Shown here: one piece after another, positions 12,190-23,106 of the stretch
Numbering within the stretch: the first letter of the stretch is position 1
How the letters are laid out: each line of letters starts with the position of its first letter
Assembly (NCBI RefSeq): GCF_024868665.1
Contig: NC_079908.1
Coordinates: 4,394,352 to 4,458,351 of the forward strand
From: Triplophysa rosa
Taxonomy: Eukaryota; Chordata; Actinopteri; Cypriniformes; Nemacheilidae
Direction: 5' to 3'
Length of the DNA stretch: 64,000 bases
Notes under the pieces: model-generated
What the model was told of the DNA's origin: nothing
What the model saw: only the letters and a program-made list of their open reading frames with translations
Database searches by the model: none
Made by a program: the position numbers and the translations under genes

Positions 12190-12332
12190 AAGCCTACATC
12201 GCATGATAATGTTATAACGCATATTTTCCATTATTATCAATTATCGTCTGGTATCTGTCTGTTGTAATCGACATCGAGACATTTGCGAGACATCTGCGAT
12301 ATACGATAACATTGTCACATCGCCCAGCCCTA
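12190..12332. mobile_element. Right end of a hAT-like element (ATCGCCCAGCCCTA terminus)
   Basis: The segment ends in ATCGCCCAGCCCTA, the mirror of the TAGGGCTGGG terminus found at 53074, with the same cGATATa/ATCG-rich subterminal sequence. No matching left end was found, so the copy is truncated. Confidence 0.5.
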
Positions 12333-13861
12333 GAATACACGTGCACTGAGAGGGGCACCGACCAATCACAACAGCCTGAGAAGCGGAAGCTCGCTGATAT
12401 GGTATGGGTGGGACATCTTCACACACACACTCTAAGCGGGGAACCAATCACGACAGACCTGGTCAGCTTTACCAATCAGAGCGTTTCGGAAGGAGGGACT
12501 TTATATAGACCGGAAGAAATCCAGTAGTTTTGTTAGAAGATGGACAGCGGTGAACAACAGACTTGAAATATAAAGCATTTTTTGAAATTAGAAACATGAA
12601 CATCCATTGTTAAACACCCTAAAAACAGCAAAAGAATGGCTCCTTTAAGCTTTATTTAGCCTTGATGGCAGCTAGTGGCTTTGGTATAATTTTACATGAA
12701 AAAGGTAAGGGAAACTTGTTAAAATCACATGAACAATACTGGCTATTTTTAACAAATTTTGCATGAATCAAAACACATTTCATAAATCACTAATCAAATA
12801 GCCTATAGAATAGCTACTATTAGCTAACAATAAAAAACTTCACTCTGGTTGTCTCTCCCGAAACTCTGCCATGTTGAGTTACTACATGTTTAAAAATGCA
12901 TTACCCAGGAATTCCCAATATTTTGTTACTTGTTGCATAAGAAAATTAATGGTTTTGTCTACATCATGTAGATGTTACGCGGGTGCGGTTCGGGTCGCGG
13001 CATTTTTGTCAAACGGGTAGGGTCAGGTACGGAATTTAATTAGTGCTGCTGTCCGATGTCAGGTCGGGTGTTCTTTTAATTACTGAGGGTGCGGGTTTAT
13101 CAAACAGGACCCATGCAGAACTCTGACGCAAAGACGCGCCAAGTCCGTTCACTGCAATGGAAAAGTTTTATCAATTTAAATTTTCAATTTCAAGGTACTT
13201 TATCACAGCAACGGCGGTTCACGGATCCCTCTCTCTCAACAGCTCCAGGTGGAGGCAGGGTGGGCAAAGCTTCTGATATGGTGGGCATAGACCACCCTGC
13301 CCCCCCCCCCGTGGAGCCGGGCCTGATCTTTCGTCTGCGACAGCCCAAAATCGTACCGTCTGAACCCGGCTTTAGGAACTTGACAGGTGAGGTCACTATA
13401 GAGATAGTACTGACATTTTATTTTTGTTTTGGGGTGAAGTTTTTTACAAGTATGTGATTTACATAATGAACACAAAAATTGATTTTGGGGAACACTGTAA
13501 TTAGTGATTATTCATCAGTCAGACCACAAGATGATCAACATCTGACTGAACATGGCCACTTTGCTGATTTTGTTTTGTTTAACAAAAACCAATGCAATAA
13601 AAATGTGAATGGAAATGAGTCATCAATATTTCTGCGCAATCTTCCCAAAGAGAGCATAAATGTACATTTTTAAGCTATTATCTGTAACTTTTCTGGTATA
13701 AATTATAGTTGAATAAAATAAAAATCAGTTATTCAAAAAATACATAAAGACTGTCTCCTTACCTTAGCCCCATTCATAACAATAAGCTTATAATATTGAT
13801 TTAAAAGTTTGGTTTTCACATACGATATTACATGACTTTTGATAATACATATTAATTTTTT
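12333..13861. other. Intron-like sequence, no gene seen
   Basis: Mostly AT-rich. It includes a GC-rich patch near 12970-13330 with a 12-C run, probably a repeat fragment. No credible coding region. Confidence 0.4.
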
Positions 13862-13914
13862 TAGTGCTGTCAAATCGATTAATCGTGATTAATGTGTGTG
13901 TGCCTTCATATATG

Positions 13915-15653
13915 CAGTGTTGTGGAGTAGCTAACTACAAGTAGCGACGCTACCAACTTAACTACATTTTTCTGTAGCTTGATCGTAGTTAAGTTACTTT
14001 TAAAACATTGTAGATTTTCCGATAGTTAAATACTTCTACAAGCAAGTAGCGGTGTAGCGTGTCCAAATGCTACTCGGTATAAATTCCATTGTGACGAACT
14101 TTTAAGCAATAAGCAGAGCAGCGCACTGAGCACAGCGTCATCATCTGACGTACTACTGAAGATCACAAACTAAGATTTTGCATTACTGCCATCTATTGTT
14201 CTGTAACACATCTTGCGTTCTGTGACGCGCGGCTTACGCAACAGTACTCGTCTGATCATTATGTGAATGTGCAGCGTCTGATCATTATGTGAATGTGCAG
14301 AAGTAAACTCGACAGACACACACAACCATCCAGGCTTGAGCAAGGCATGGCGGCCGCGGCAGATTCGGAATCAGAAGATGTATATATTTATTGCCCATGG
14401 CCGTATTTGTCCAAATTCATCTCTCAAAGAAGCAAACAGTAATGGTTACACTTTTGTATGTAATCTGTGCAAACCAAAAATTAAAACGCTGTCTGCATCG
14501 ACAAGCACAAATTTAAGGAATCACACACAGGTGAGTTATAGCCATTTTAAATCAAATATTTATCCGGTTTTATTAAAGCAATAAGACCCAAGAAGCAGTG
14601 GGTTACAGTGCATTTTATAACAGCTAGGGGCACTGTGGCGCGACACGAAGCGTCGGTTATTCCATATGAGCTATTCCATATTCGTAGCAAGGTTTCATAA
14701 AATAAAGTTAATTAAGTGATATTTAGGCTATGTAATACGGTCAGCCGTTCGGGGTATTTTACAACGGCTCAGCCAATCAGAATCAAGGACCAGCACTGAC
14801 CGTTTTATAATGCATTTTATATATTAAATGTCTGTTTAATTGCAATGATAAATCCTTATTTACCGTTAATTACATACACTACAAGGACCCGCCCATTTCA
14901 AATCTGTCCCACAACAGTTTTCTGATGAACCTAACATTGTTCCAGGCCCATTACTTTAGCAAAACGTCTGCCAATCGAACAGACAAACGTAATCACAATA
15001 TAACAAGTGTGTTCATCAAACAGTAAAGGCCATGAATTAATTAACTTCTTAACAGGTGGCCCTAATTTTGAGTATTGTATTGATTGCAAAAACAAGTTTG
15101 AAAATGAATGTTTAGTGTTTTAGCCTTTAAATGATGCATAGCATTTGATAGTTGATTAAATATTAATGTTAAACAAAGGTAATAAAAAATGCAGACACAA
15201 TAAAAACGCTCCTCCAGCTTGCCCGTGTGCCCTTTGCAAAATTAATAAGTTGCATACATTTGTTTCTTTTTGTTGTTTTAATGATTCACATTGTCAACAT
15301 TTTGCAAACTGTTAACTTGAGATCAATTTGAGTATTCAACTTGACTGTTTAACTTTAACTTGAGTACTGTGTAGTTTACAAAATAAAACAACACTGAAAT
15401 CATAACTGTATAGTATTACATTGTTTTAAACATTGTTTTCTTAAAACCTTTTTCATTAACAATAATTCAGTTATTCTTAATATACAATGACACTCTAAGT
15501 AGTTTCAATATAGCTAGCTACTTTTTTATAGTAACTTGTAGTGTAGCTAACTACTTTTTCAGATGGGTAGCTAAGCTGTAACTTAACTACTTTTATTGAT
15601 GAGTAGCTTGTAGCTTATCTAACTACAGTTTCAAAGTAGCTTCCCCAACACTG
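13915..15653 (+). mobile_element. hAT transposon, internally deleted, BED-finger exon retained
   Basis: Termini are CAGTGTTG and CAACACTG, flanked by a perfect 8-bp duplication CATATATG (13907-13914 and 15654-15661). Subterminal regions are full of short GTAGC/GCTAC motifs, typical of hAT transposase binding sites. At 1739 bp it is shorter than an autonomous hAT. It carries the start of a transposase gene but no catalytic or dimerisation domain that I could find. A CATTTTATAA-bounded segment near 14610-14820 may be a further small insertion. Confidence 0.9.
14347..14530 (+). pseudogene. hAT transposase first exon with BED-type zinc finger, frameshifted
   Basis: An ATG in good context (GGCATGG) at 14347 opens an alanine- and acid-rich N-terminus followed by a WPYLSKF block, then hits TAA at 14440-14442. 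In a shifted frame the sequence continues with NGYTFVCNLCKPKI and TNLRNH, the C-x2-C and first His of a BED zinc finger, the DNA-binding module of hAT transposases. It ends at a splice donor, CACAG|GTGAGT, at 14530/14531. A second exon with the remaining ligand and the RNase H-like fold is absent. The gene is dead. The domain call rests on ligand spacing and context. Confidence 0.65.
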
Positions 15654-15674
15654 CATATATGCATACATATAAAC

Positions 15675-16634
15675 TAGAGCTGTCAACGTTAACGCGTTAA
15701 CGCATGCGATTCATTTTTTCAAATTAACTCGTGAAAAATATTTAACGCAATTAACGCAGCATCCGATTGTTTTGACATCCTTTGTCTATCGTTACATTAT
15801 GTAATCACGCTCTTATTCGTGTACAGGCTTTTAAACCACTTAAGTGCAATTTGAAACAGTTGCTTTGACACGTTCAATGAAGATAGACAGCTTCTAAACT
15901 GTGGGATGCAGCAAAACTCAACGCGAGGTCCAGTCTGGTGTATACAGTCACGGGCTAAAGGCTGCGTCGGTGAATCTCTGTCAGACAGCGCTTCCGTGTT
16001 AAGTTCTCTTTCGTGCTTGAATGGATAAAACCACACAAGATTATGTCAGAAAGCCCGTTTTGTCTAGCATTTTCTTAAGCAAGACTTCAAAGTGTAAAAT
16101 AAAATCTTAAATGAATGTAAAGAGTTGTGAAAATGGGTGTGCGGTGACGGTCAGATCTGCGTACTGAGACAGCTCTTAAAGGGGCCATGTTCTTAAACGT
16201 GCTGCTGTGACTCCTGTCACTAATGTTAATCAAAGAACAAAATAAAAGAAGAAATCAATGTGATTTTGTAGCTTTAATGAGAATTCTTCTGTATTTAATT
16301 TATAATTTAGCATTAAAGACTGTAAAGTGTCCTTCAATTTCTGTATATTTCCTACATGATAGCTCTTAATTGTTGAATGGCTATAATTAATGTTAAAATA
16401 ATCAATTTAATAGAGAAATCAGTTACAGTACTAATATCAAAATGTTTGCTTTCATTCATAAAATGATGCCGTTAAAGAAATTTGTTTCTACATCAATTTG
16501 AAGATTAAATGTGAAATTATTCAAATGCAAAAGTATATTTTTAAATATTATTGTTATGTGCGATTAATCGTGATTAATCACAGAAAAATTGTGTGATTAA
16601 TCTGATTAATTGTTTTAATCGATTGACAGCACTA
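15675..16634. mobile_element. hAT-type non-autonomous element (TAGAGCTGTCAA terminus)
   Basis: Ends are TAGAGCTGTCAA and TTGACAGCACTA, flanked by a perfect 8-bp duplication ATATAAAC (15667-15674 and 16635-16642). Subterminal ATTAACGC and GATTAATC motifs repeat inward. It is 960 bp and has no transposase frame. It sits inside the element at 13862-16696. Confidence 0.9.
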
Positions 16635-16696
16635 ATATAAACACAAACATCGTTTTGGAATCGCTTAAATCGCACTTAATCGATTTGACAGCAATA

Positions 16697-17150
16697 CGTT
16701 TTCATACAATTTTTCCACAAAAGTAGTGTTATATATACCGGTTTTTAAACAACACGAGGGTGAATAAATAACGACAAATTTATCTTTGGGAAAACTATCC
16801 CTTACAAACAGAGATGGCGACAGAGTGGCAAAAGTTAGTTTGCAGCTTTAAAACCACACATTTGCTAACAGAGAGTTTTGTCTATATTTTAATGTATACT
16901 AGCCTGCAGATGACCTTCAAGATAACAGACATAAACTAAAACTGCCATTTCAATGAGCTCCTTAAATCATACATCAGCATTATATCAGCCGTCCAGCACA
17001 ACCACTAAAACCCCCGTACCGGTTTCCCACTTATCAAAATATTATAAGAAAACGCAAGAGAACAGGACAACAGTGACATCATATGCAGTTTGGACGTTAT
17101 TCAGTGCATGATCAAATGAGATATGAAGCATTATCTGTCCAATGCCGTCT
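16697..17150. other. Intron between the hAT nest and the SINE
   Basis: AT-rich sequence with no gene or clear repeat seen. Confidence 0.4.
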
Positions 17151-17431
17151 AGATTTTTTTTAGATTTTTAGATTTTAGATTCAATTTATTGTCATTGCAC
17201 ATGTACAAGGCAACGAAATGTGACCTCTGCATTTAACCCATCCAGAGAGTAGTGAACACACGTACCCCCGGAGCAGTGGGCAGCTATCACTACAGCGCCC
17301 GGGGAGCAAGTAGGGGTAAGGTGCCTTGCTCAAGGGCACCTCAGTTGTTACCCGCCGGCCCTGGGAATCGAACCGGCAATCTTCTGGTCATGAGTCCGAC
17401 TCTCTAACCATTAGGCCACAACTGACTGTCT
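17151..17431 (-). mobile_element. tRNA-derived SINE
   Basis: On the minus strand it begins with a tRNA-like head: an A-box-like TGGCCTAATGG and a B box GGTTCGATTCC at normal spacing, both parts of the internal RNA polymerase III promoter. The body contains the CAAGGCACC and ATGGGTTAAATGCAGAGG segments also found at 49300-49594 and 50883-51138. The tail is a run of ATCTAAA-type repeats at 17151-17190. It lies about 65 bp downstream of the receptor exon's splice donor, in the same orientation as the gene. Confidence 0.85.
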
Positions 17432-17497
17432 ACTGAGTCATCCCGCTGTGGAAGGAAGATGAAAGTGCGTGTGTGTGTTTGTGAGATATGAACTCAC

Positions 17498-17664
17498 CCT
17501 CCACAGCTCTTTTGAAGAAAACCTTGCAGCTGCCACAGGTGAGCACCCCGTAATGGCATCCCGAGGCTTCGTCCGAGCACACCAGGCAGATCTTATGGCT
17601 GTTTGAGCTGGGCTTGACTGATCCGGACGCACTGGAGCTGCTGACCTCAGGCCTTCCCAAAGAA
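17498..17664 (-). CDS. nr3c1: Glucocorticoid receptor, exon for first zinc finger (internal exon only)
   Basis: This encodes the ligand-activated nuclear receptor that binds cortisol and, on DNA, glucocorticoid response elements. The 167-bp exon follows an acceptor (pyrimidine-rich tract, then GATGTAG) and ends at a donor, GAGG|GTGAGTT. It gives 55 full codons plus split codons at both ends. Residues about 24-55 are the first DNA-binding zinc finger: CLVC...CGSC ligands, the GSCKV P-box that sets response-element choice, and FFKRAVE up to the boundary. SDEASGC and GVLTC are the GR forms; the mineralocorticoid, progesterone and androgen receptors usually read GDEASGC. From memory the human GR exon 3 is also 167 bp, with the same spacing from RPDV to the finger. 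The next exon (second finger) was not found in 17.5 kb, nor the large N-terminal exon in 46 kb. It looks intact and functional. Gene copy or paralogue cannot be told. Confidence 0.93.
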
Positions 17665-17734
17665 CTACATCAAAGAAACAAACAAAGTGGCAAAATTAGA
17701 TTTTTGATTACGTTTCTAAAATCAATTGCACATG

Positions 17735-17815
17735 TGGCACAGTGTTTTTGCATTAGCAATGCAAAGGTCAAGGGTTCAATTGGGAAGACACATACTGATA
17801 AATGTGAATGCATTT
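17735..17815 (+). mobile_element. SINE fragment (DANA/HE1-like tRNA head)
   Basis: TGGCACAGTG, then GCATTAGCAATGCAAAGG, GGGTTCAATT (B-box-like) and ACACATACTGATAAA match the head of a common cyprinid tRNA-derived SINE as I remember it. The 3' part is missing and replaced by a T-run. It lies about 70 bp upstream of the receptor exon's acceptor, antisense to the gene. Confidence 0.65.
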
Positions 17816-19828
17816 TTTTTTATTGATATGAATTTGCTTCTACACTGCTGAGGTGAGGAGACAATGCTCTGACACTGATAGGACACGCAGAACATCACCG
17901 GGTCCCGTCTTCCCTCCTACTTTGCACGATTTTAAGAAAGCAAGCCTCATTGTAAAGGGCACCACCCGTCTCACTCCTCCCACTATCATCTGATAAAAGA
18001 TTCAGAGGCGTATGAGCCATGAGTTTCTCCTCCGGGTGATCAGCAATGCCTGACACAAGCCATTCCAGAGTCACTCCAAACCTGTTCACCCATTCTACTA
18101 CATACTTCACATGCTAGTCACTTCATATTCATAATTCTTCCTATTCCTCCATACACTCTTATACATGTCAAATTCTAAATCCAACCTCCAGAAGAGTAGG
18201 TTTATTTAGCCAAACTTTGCCACTTTATTTATAAAAAAGTCTTATTTATAGTTTGCGTACACTGTCACTTACATTGTAAATTAATGTTAGTTTATTTTTA
18301 CTTTAAGCTGTGAAATACTGTACATGTTTGTGATTGAAATGAGAAGTGGCCAAGAGCGATGTCTGTGGGAATCATATTCACTTGTAATGACCCCATTCGA
18401 TTCAATTAATACATCAAAATATGAGGTGTATGGTAGAACACTGACAAAACATATAGCCTATTTTTTTTTTAAGATATTAACTGGACATGTTTTTATTCTA
18501 ATATACAAAAATGAAAAAACAATCACTACTAAACAACTATTATTTGTATATCCTCTACATTTTATTAGTTTTAGTAAAAAATTTTCGTAGCGATTCTGCA
18601 GTGCTGTGACTCAACAAGCTTTGCGCATGTGTTGTTTAAGGCTCCTTAAATTCTTCTTAAAGCAGAGCTTCAGTTTATACTCGAAGCATAACTTGCAACA
18701 TAAAAACTCAATACATCTTTAATAAAATATTTGAATAAAGTGCAAAGACGTCAGTTTGCCAAAGATGGACATTTTTAGTCTTGTAAAAGATTCACAGCTA
18801 TGGAAAAAATTAAGAGCCCATTTTCAAATTATTTTCAATTTTTCTGAAGTTACTACGCTTAGGTATATGTTTAAGTAAAATGATCATTTTTGTTTCATTC
18901 TGTGAACTACTAGCAATATTTCTCCCAAATTTCAAATAAAATCTTGTTTCTATTTGCATTTATTTGCAAAAAATGAAAACTGGAGAAACAGGTGAAAATA
19001 ATAGAAAAGATGCTGTTTTTCCAGACCTCAAATACTGCAATGAAAACAAGTTCATATTCACTTTTAACCAATACAACAGTAATATGTGTACAGGTATTTA
19101 TGGAAAGTTTTTCCACTTTTTTTTATGTGATAACCTTGATTTTTATCACAGTTTTCATGTGTCTTGTCATGCTGTCAGTCTTGCACATTGCTGCTGGATG
19201 ACTTTGTCACTCCTGAGGTTTGATTTTGTTGAAATTCAACAGAGACTGGATTGAATGACCACAATACATCAAAAAATTTGGATTGCTCTCTTCATTTTTC
19301 CTGCGGATGTCACGTGTCATGTCATAAATGTGTTACAGTAGGAGTCGGATATGTTTACATTTAAACCGTTTCTGCACTGTGGTTTAGGAGACACTGTGTT
19401 CTGTTTCTTTATCCTGCCAAGCATACATTTCATCATTTGTTTTTGGCATCATTTTGTACCCTGTTGTTCACAATAATTCTGGGTCATGACTCACCAGTTG
19501 ATTTAGGCGATACAGCATTCAGAAGTCTTTTACAAAATGATGTAGAAGCCAACTCTATTACAATTTACCCTGTACTGAAAAAATAAAGCAGGTCGTTTGG
19601 GCCGGTACAGAGGATCTACAAAAAAACAGGCAAATATCCATTATAAATGTGTTTGTAGATGTGACAAGTAATTATCATTGAAAATCGCTATGATGATGAT
19701 TTGGATGAGTTAAATGGTTTCCACTACATCACTTTTGACTTCTGACAGCATGCAAATCTGGTGCAGAGTGTTTCTGGTCTCCTAACAGAAGAATCATGTT
19801 CTTGATCAAACCTGTGCTGCGTTATCAC
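17816..19828. other. Intron, no gene seen
   Basis: AT-rich. A minus-strand frame at 18110-17895 has a protein-like composition (NRFGVTLEWLVSG) but no start context, splice sites or family I recognise. Confidence 0.4.
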
Positions 19829-20314
19829 CAGTGTTGTGTAAATTACTCTGAAAAAGTAATTCATTACTAGTTACAAATTACATATTCAATAGTGTAATTT
19901 GATTACTGTACAAATGACTCTTTGTCATTTTGTCATTACTTATTACTAATTACTTTCTATATCCTACATCAACCTTGATTAGTTGAGTGATTCAAGGACA
20001 GACATGAAACGGCTCTTAATTCATTCAAATAAATAATAGAAAACTACATAAAGTAGTATTATTTACTCACCAAAGTATTACAAATGTGAGAATTATACAT
20101 TAAAGCACGGATTTTAAAGTTAGACTTTGAATTTTGATTTCAGTTCCACTATTGCACACACATAAATTACACAAAGTATTTAGTTTAATTACATCAGAAG
20201 TAACTGTAATTAAATTACAGAAAAAATTAGAGTAATGCCTTACTTTACTTTTTCAAGGGAAAAGTAATTAAATTACAGTAACTAATTACTTTTATTAAGT
20301 TACACCCAACACTG
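19829..20314. mobile_element. hAT MITE (CAGTGTTG terminus), copy 1
   Basis: A 486-bp element with inverted ends CAGTGTTG/CAACACTG and a perfect 8-bp duplication GTTATCAC (19821-19828 and 20315-20322). The interior is dominated by GTAATTA/TAATTAC motifs in both directions. It is the same family as 60046-60525. No coding sequence. Confidence 0.93.
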
Positions 20315-20322
20315 GTTATCAC

Positions 20323-22860
20323 AATATATGCATCTTGTGTACATGCTTTCTATGCCTCTTATTAAAGTCAAACATTTAATGGAACCAGTTACAGTACCTC
20401 TTCTAAATAAGTTAAAATGACAAAACAACCAGTATGTTGTTGCAATCTCTAGAATGTCCAGCTTTAAAAAATGTGCTATACATTGCTTCAAAAAAATGAG
20501 TTATATTTCGGTGTGGGGCAAGGTAGAATATTGGCAGGGTTAAAACAAACCTGAACTACTAGCCTGACCGGAACATCTGAAATCAATGATCGCTCGCTCA
20601 CGACAACAACAGCTAATTGAAATAATGGTGCAGCATTCTGAATGAAATCAGAATCGCATGCAGTAACAAAACCGACCTGACTATGTATGTTAAGGATTTT
20701 ATTTGCTTGCTAGTACCTGATTTAAAACAATCTCGTCTTTCAAAACCGAACACCTGACAAATAAATCCAGCTGCAACTTTCATTGTTTAAAAATATCAAA
20801 AGTCAACGAAAAAATCATTCAAATCCTTTTCCAATTCATGACGGTAAGCTTCCAATAATAACTTATCATTCCAGCTGTCGAATGGGGTCTTGTGGGGAAC
20901 GTCCGTTTGACATCATTGAACTTCAATCTCTGTACAGATAAGTACATGAATAACCTGCAATTTAAGGTTTCAAAAAGAAAACGTGATATAGATGAACCAA
21001 TTTAAACTTGTGGCTTTAAAAACCCCTGACCAATTGAAAAACCAGAATAGCAGAAGGCCGGAGATTTAAAGCGGTGGATTTCAAAAGCTCAACATCATCT
21101 TAACATACCACGTGTTGGCCATCTGTGTCGGCTACAAATACTGATGGCGGCTAATAATCATTATCAGCATAGTGCCGCGATGTTGACGATGTTAACCAGC
21201 TACCGTTACACCATCCCTGCGCATCTCCATTTATTCTGGTTTACCCCTCTGATGATGGGATTTTGGTATTGTGTTATTGCTAACACCTTCTCATGTAACC
21301 AGAACCTTCATACGGGTTAGACTGTCTTACACGCTGCCCTATTTAGCTCCCATTTGCACTAACACATGAAGCCATTTGTCATTTGATCGACACAATATTC
21401 AAAGCAAACAGATTTGTAATTGCGAGCGAGTAATACCTTCCCGGCCATTTAAAGAACTACAATAATTGGGATCGTGGTTTCGGGATGCAGAAAAATGTAA
21501 TACCAAGCGCCGTGTTTGGCTCTCCAGAATGTTTGTATTCAGATACGAGGCACACGCTAACATGTCTGACCTAAAGTTAGGTTGCGGTTAGACAAGAAGG
21601 GTCACTGGAAAGATGACACTGGTAATGGGCCAGTCTAGATGTCAGCCAAAATCCTTCCCGCTGTGACCGTGAAGAATCATGTGTTTGAATTTTTTTCTCC
21701 CTGTAAGCTGCAAATCAAAGGACTGATTTTTATTGTGGTGTGAGTCAAATTATTACTATCTAAATTTAAACTATTAACCTTAAATTTAAATAGCAACAGA
21801 TTATATTTACAATAAGTGAACATAACAGCATTTCTTAGCGATATGCTATATGCTACTGTCGGTATTTACTAAAGACACACAGTGAAAATTAGTTCTGAAA
21901 AGGCGTGGACGTGGACCTAACTGCATTTGCATTTGTAGAAGTTTCCTCATCAGACGCAAAACTTTATGGGAGGAGAGTATTTATATAAATGACGCAGCGT
22001 GATTTACTAAGGTTTGCGTGATTTTTGCTCATCATTGTACTGGTATTTGTGGCTTTATTTAAGAACCAAAAAAAGCATGTCTTAAACCCTGCACTAATGG
22101 AGTGGTGCAGCGATGACGTATTTTTGTAGGTCAACCCAGAAGTTAGCACTGCACTGGTTCCCTTGACCGAAAGTCTATGCATTTCTTCCCAGACTTCTGA
22201 AAGATCGCAAAAAATAAGACCTCTGTTTAAAAAAGGTTTATGATGTTTACATGTTTTGTCTATCAAGATAATCTTTACAAATTAACACAATATTTGCTAT
22301 TTTTGAAGCCTACATTCAATCCGCAGAAGTAAAAAGCTAACATGATGCTATAAACAAACTACACTAGGGTTGCTCAATATCAACGTCACCACCACCAAGC
22401 CTCCGACAACTTTTTCAAACTTTATTAAAATCACGTTCCCCGGTAACTAAATACTCTGTGAATGAATCCCCATTCACGCGTTTAGGAAGTTTGTTAACCA
22501 CACACCTCATTTACCAACAACCCATTCAAAAGACTTTGGGCGATGGAACCCGGAAGTGCTAAAATGCTAACTCGCTTCCCGGGGTTTGCATACAAAATTA
22601 AGTCATCTCTGAGGTACTCTATTTGCACTGCTTTTGCTAGATTGCATTGGACATTATGGGAATGAGATATTATGCCTTGTTAGTAAATCACCCACAGAAT
22701 ATATAGGATATTAAATAAAGTATATTTATTAACTTAGTTTACTCTTATTCAAAGCGATTTGCAGACTACAAAATGGTCTATTGTTGTCACAATGGCAGAT
22801 GTAATATTAACTTTGTTTTTGTTTCGAATGAACTGTGCAGCACTAGCTACAGTCTAAAGC
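20323..22860. other. Intron, no gene seen
   Basis: Largely unique AT-rich sequence. Minor repeat-like stretches occur near 21900-22260 and 22370-22560, but no terminus could be fixed. Confidence 0.4.
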
Positions 22861-23106
22861 TCAGACGCTGACAGACATAGAGGTTCTGCTCACGGGGTTT
22901 ATATTTCCCTGCAGGATTTGGGGATTTGAGCTCAGTCCAGCAGGTGGTGTGTGACCGTCTCTTGTGTGTCTCTTGACAATCTCACAAACACACAGCTGCT
23001 CCACATCATGAGAACTCAGTTTGGTGACCTCAGCCATGATTTGCCGCCTACGCTCTTGAAAGATGATATGAAGATAACCTACTACTGAAAGTGCTAAACG
23101 CTTCAT
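22861..23106 (-). other. Small open frame of unknown nature
   Basis: An 81-codon minus-strand frame in a locally GC-richer patch, containing QERRRQIMAEVTKLSS and CVCEIVKRHTRDG. The composition is protein-like, and a TTTAAATA sequence lies just upstream. I recognise no family, and there is no evidence for splicing or expression. It could be a retroposed exon fragment or chance. Confidence 0.15.

Larger units (their letters stand above)
13862..16696. mobile_element. Outer hAT-like element carrying two nested hAT insertions
   Basis: The left end reads TAGTGCTGTCAAATCGATTA and the right end, inverted, TATTGCTGTCAAATCGATTA. Without the two insertions only about 140 bp remain, so it is a small non-autonomous element. 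Its flanking 8-mers agree only partly, so the target duplication is degraded. It is the oldest member of the nest. Confidence 0.65.

Noticed and set aside
17895..18110. 71-codon minus-strand frame near the receptor exon, considered as an extra exon
   Set aside because: It has no match to remembered GR sequence, no clear splice sites at its edges, and is not needed for the exon's reading phase.
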